Shown here: in pieces, positions 50,978-53,413 of the stretch
How positions within the stretch are numbered: the first letter of the stretch is position 1
How the letters are laid out: each line of letters begins with the position of its first letter
Assembly (NCBI RefSeq): GCF_008042045.1
Contig: NZ_RDBP01000012.1
Span: 2,890,466-2,943,878 of the forward strand
Direction: 5' to 3'
DNA length: 53,413 nt
Source: Streptomyces sp. T39
GTDB taxonomy: Bacteria; Actinomycetota; Actinomycetes; Streptomycetales; Streptomycetaceae
Made by a program: the position numbers and the translations under genes
Notes under the pieces: generated by a model
The model's database searches: none
The model's input: only the letters and a program-made list of their open reading frames with translations
What the model was told of the DNA's origin: nothing

Positions 50978-52783
50978 GTGCACCGCACCAGACTCAGTGC
51001 TGCCCTGACGGCAGCCGTCCTCGCCGCGTCGGCGCTCGTCGCCACGGCGTCGTCCGCAACCGCCGCCGACGCCGAACTCGCCCGCAACGGCGGCTTCGAG
51101 GCCGGCCTGACCGGCTGGAGCTGCACCGCCGGCAGCGGCGCCGCCGTCTCCTCACCCGTGCACGGCGGCACCTCGGCGCTCAAGGCCACCCCGGCCGGCA
51201 GCGACAACGCCCGGTGCTCCCAGACGGTCGCCGTGAAACCCGACTCCGCCTACACGCTCAGCGGCTGGGTGCAGGGCGGCTACGTCTACCTCGGCGCCTC
51301 GGGCACCGGGACCACCGACGTCTCCACCTGGACCCCCTCGGCGTCCACCTGGCAGAAGCTGACCACCACCTTCCGCACCGGCCCGTCGACCACCTCGGTC
51401 ACCCTCTACACCCACGGCTGGTACGGCACCCCCGCCTATCACGCCGACGACATCTCGCTCGTCGGACCCGGCGGCGACCCGGCGACCGTCCCGGCCGCGC
51501 CGGGCAACCTGCGCGCCGGCACCCCCGGCGCCACCTCCGTGCCGCTGACCTGGAACGCGTCCTCCGGGGCCACCTCGTACCACGTCTACCGCAACGGCAC
51601 CCGGGTCACCACCGTCACCGGGACCTCCGCCACCGTCACCGGTCTGAGCGCCGCCACCGCCTACAGCTTCCAGGTCTCCGCCGCGAACGAGGCGGGCGAG
51701 TCCGCCAAGTCGGCCGCCGTGACCGCCACCACCGCGACGGGCGGCGGAGACGGCGGCGGCGCCGGGCTGCCCGCCCACGCCCTCGTCGGCTATCTGCACG
51801 CCAGCTTCGCCAACGGCTCCGGCTACACCCGCATGGCCGACGTGCCCGACTCCTGGGACGTCGTCAACCTCGCCTTCGGCGAACCGACCTCCGCCACCTC
51901 CGGCGACATCCGCTTCTCGCTCTGCCCCGTGAGCGAATGCCCGAACGTCGAGTCCGTCGCCGAGTTCAAGGCCGCGATCAAGGCCAAGCAGGCCGCCGGC
52001 AAGAAGGTCCTCATCTCCATCGGCGGCGCCAACGGCCAGGTCCAGCTCGCCTCCACCGCGGCCCGCGACGCCTTCGTCACCTCCGTGTCGAAGATCATCG
52101 ACGAGTACGGGCTCGACGGGCTCGACATCGACTTCGAAGGCCACTCCCTCTCGCTGAACACCGGGGACACCGACTTCCGCAACCCCACGTCGCCGGTGAT
52201 CGTCAACCTGATCTCCGCCGTGAAGACCATCAAGGCGCGCTACGGCGCGGACTTCGTCCTGACCATGGCCCCGGAGACGTTCTTCGTCCAGCTCGGCTAC
52301 CAGTTCTACGGATCCGGCCCCTGGGGCGGCCAGGACCCCCGCGCCGGCGCCTACCTGCCGGTCATCCACGCCCTGCGCGACGACCTCACCCTGCTGCACG
52401 TACAGGACTACAACTCGGGCCCGATCATGGGCCTCGACAACCAGTACCACTCCATGGGCGGCGCGGACTTCCACATCGCCATGACCGACATGCTGCTCGC
52501 CGGCTTCCCCGTGGCGGGCGATCAGAGCAGGGTCTTCCCCGCCCTGCGCCCGGAACAGGTCGCCATCGGCCTGCCCGCCTCCACCCAGGCCGGCAACGGC
52601 CACACCTCCCCGTCCGAGGTCAACAAGGCGCTCAACTGCCTCACCCGCAACACCGACTGCGGCTCCTACCGGACCCACGGCACCTGGCCCGCGCTGCGCG
52701 GGCTGATGACCTGGTCCATCAACTGGGACCGCTTCAACCAGTGGGAGTTCTCGAAGAACTTCGACGCCTACCGATGGAGCTGA
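50978..52783 (+). CDS. Secreted GH18 chitinase with carbohydrate-binding and FnIII domains
   Basis: 601 aa. Seen: signal peptide LSAALTAAVLAASALVATAS with cleavage near ATA-AD (residue ~30); a carbohydrate-binding beta-sandwich (31-165, NGGFEAGLTGWSC...YHADDISLVG); an FnIII domain (~172-258, VPAAPGNLRAGTPGATSVPL); a Gly-rich linker (GGGDGGGAG); and the GH18 catalytic domain (~265-601) with KVLISIGGANG and the DGLDIDFEG catalytic motif (D-x-D-x-E). GTG at 50978, preceded by GGAGG 7 nt away. Its 3' end overlaps the convergent PAP2 gene by 50 nt. Confidence 0.95.
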   Translation: MHRTRLSAALTAAVLAASALVATASSATAADAELARNGGFEAGLTGWSCTAGSGAAVSSPVHGGTSALKATPAGSDNARCSQTVAVKPDSAYTLSGWVQGGYVYLGASGTGTTDVSTWTPSASTWQKLTTTFRTGPSTTSVTLYTHGWYGTPAYHADDISLVGPGGDPATVPAAPGNLRAGTPGATSVPLTWNASSGATSYHVYRNGTRVTTVTGTSATVTGLSAATAYSFQVSAANEAGESAKSAAVTATTATGGGDGGGAGLPAHALVGYLHASFANGSGYTRMADVPDSWDVVNLAFGEPTSATSGDIRFSLCPVSECPNVESVAEFKAAIKAKQAAGKKVLISIGGANGQVQLASTAARDAFVTSVSKIIDEYGLDGLDIDFEGHSLSLNTGDTDFRNPTSPVIVNLISAVKTIKARYGADFVLTMAPETFFVQLGYQFYGSGPWGGQDPRAGAYLPVIHALRDDLTLLHVQDYNSGPIMGLDNQYHSMGGADFHIAMTDMLLAGFPVAGDQSRVFPALRPEQVAIGLPASTQAGNGHTSPSEVNKALNCLTRNTDCGSYRTHGTWPALRGLMTWSINWDRFNQWEFSKNFDAYRWS

Positions 52784-53413
52784 GCCGGGCGGAGAGGATC
52801 CCGCCCGAGCCGGACCCGGCCGAGCCGAGCGCCACCAGCACGATTCCGAACAGGCACCAGCTGCCGAGGACGTCCAGCGGCCAGTGGTAGCCCCGCAGCA
52901 CCAGACCGATGCCCGTCGCCACCGTGAGCACCACGGCGACGGGCATCGGCCATCGCCGCCGGGTGTACGGGGAGACCAGGAGCGCCGCCCCGACGTAGGC
53001 GACGACGGCGGTCGCCGTGTGGCCGGACGGATACCAGCCCGTCCCGGGCTCCAGCGGCCCGGGCCGCGCGATCAGCAGCTTCAGCGGCGCGACCAGCGCC
53101 GGCACCGCGGCCATCGCCAGCACCGCCGCGCCCGCCCGCAGCCATTCCCGGCCGCGCCACAGCACCCAGAGGACGGCGAGCGCCAGTACGGGCGGCGCGA
53201 CGGTCATGCCGCCCAGGTCGGCCAGGGGCTCGGTCACCGCGTCGGGCACATCACGGAAGACGGCCCGGCCCAGACGCTCGTCGGCGTCGCGCAGCGGGCC
53301 GTGGGCCACCACCTGCCAGGTGATCAGGGCGAACAGCACACCGCAGACGGCGGCGGCTCCTGCCCGCAGACGCCGAGAGGCCGGCCACGCCGGAACAGGG
53401 GGGGTGGTTCCGG
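52734..53413 (-). CDS. PAP2-superfamily phosphatase, 5' end beyond the window
   Basis: Integral membrane acid phosphatase of the PAP2 type, probably acting on lipid or undecaprenyl phosphates. Seen: KLLIARPGP (a K..RP motif 1 form), WYPSGHTATAVV (motif 2 PSGH) and RGYHWPLDVLGSW (motif 3), with about five membrane spans. A GTG at 53339 could start it, but the frame is open to the window edge and a hydrophobic segment (AAAVCGVLFALITWQVVA) spans that GTG, so the real start is likely outside. The C-terminal Ser/Arg tail overlaps the chitinase gene antisense. Confidence 0.85.
   Translation of the reverse strand, partial: GTTPPVPAWPASRRLRAGAAAVCGVLFALITWQVVAHGPLRDADERLGRAVFRDVPDAVTEPLADLGGMTVAPPVLALAVLWVLWRGREWLRAGAAVLAMAAVPALVAPLKLLIARPGPLEPGTGWYPSGHTATAVVAYVGAALLVSPYTRRRWPMPVAVVLTVATGIGLVLRGYHWPLDVLGSWCLFGIVLVALGSAGSGSGGILSARLSSIGRRRSSSRTPTG

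Noticed and set aside
53390..53413. CCGGAAC...GTTCCGG hairpin at the window end as an attachment site or terminator
   Set aside because: It lies inside the still-open PAP2 reading frame; 7-bp GC-rich arms with a G-run loop are common by chance here.

Overview
High-GC actinobacterial chromosome, almost certainly Streptomyces. The evidence is the third-position GC bias, many GTG starts, 1-4 nt gene overlaps, and a gene order (ffh ... rpsP-rimM-trmD-rplS - four signal peptidases - yraN-yifB-dprA-whiG - rpsB-tsf-pyrH-frr-cdsA-rlmN) that matches the conserved central region of the S. coelicolor/S. lividans chromosome. No insertion sequence, prophage, CRISPR array, tRNA or rRNA gene was seen.

Layout. 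(1) 1-8.3 kb: ffh, a methyltransferase, an archaeal/eukaryal-type prolyl-tRNA synthetase, a SprT-like putative metallopeptidase, then the rpsP-khpA-rimM-trmD-rplS translation cluster. (2) 8.3-18.4 kb: four tandem type I signal peptidases, a Nudix hydrolase, DUF2469, yraN-yifB-dprA, the sporulation sigma factor gene whiG (with an abnormal 5' end), a TetR regulator and an M23 peptidase on the opposite strand. (3) 18.6-24.5 kb: rpsB, tsf, pyrH, frr, cdsA, rlmN. (4) 24.5-28.4 kb: a TPP riboswitch followed by a thiamine-type ABC importer (thiBPQ). (5) 28.4-30.3 kb: a two-gene ABC exporter-like pair with a degenerate signature motif. (6) 30.5-34 kb: aminotransferase, Lrp regulator and a divergent aldehyde dehydrogenase, probably polyamine/GABA catabolism. 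(7) 34-36.6 kb: a twice-frameshifted HXXEE-domain pseudogene, a small membrane protein behind a palindrome-containing, probably leaderless promoter, and a secreted serine hydrolase. (8) 36.8-41.3 kb, minus strand: five translationally coupled genes (deaminase, glycerophosphodiesterase-like, DUF574 methyltransferase, histidine kinase, response regulator). (9) 41.4-50.9 kb: DUF4190 protein, NADAR-family protein, then a polyamine block (aldehyde dehydrogenase, potDABC-like importer, PuuB-like oxidoreductase) and a small unknown gene. (10) 51-53.4 kb: a secreted GH18 chitinase with a DasR-type operator inside its promoter, and a PAP2 phosphatase cut by the window end.

Most of the window is ordinary core genome. 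The points most worth checking are: the apparent loss of the WhiG N-terminus (region 2.1), which might affect sporulation; the archaeal-type ProRS between ffh and rpsP; the HXXEE pseudogene; missing stop codons that extend the second signal peptidase and the M23 frame; two DnaA-box pairs with identical 18-bp spacing; and the coupled five-gene operon. I do not see a clearly new multi-gene defence or biosynthetic system and do not claim one.
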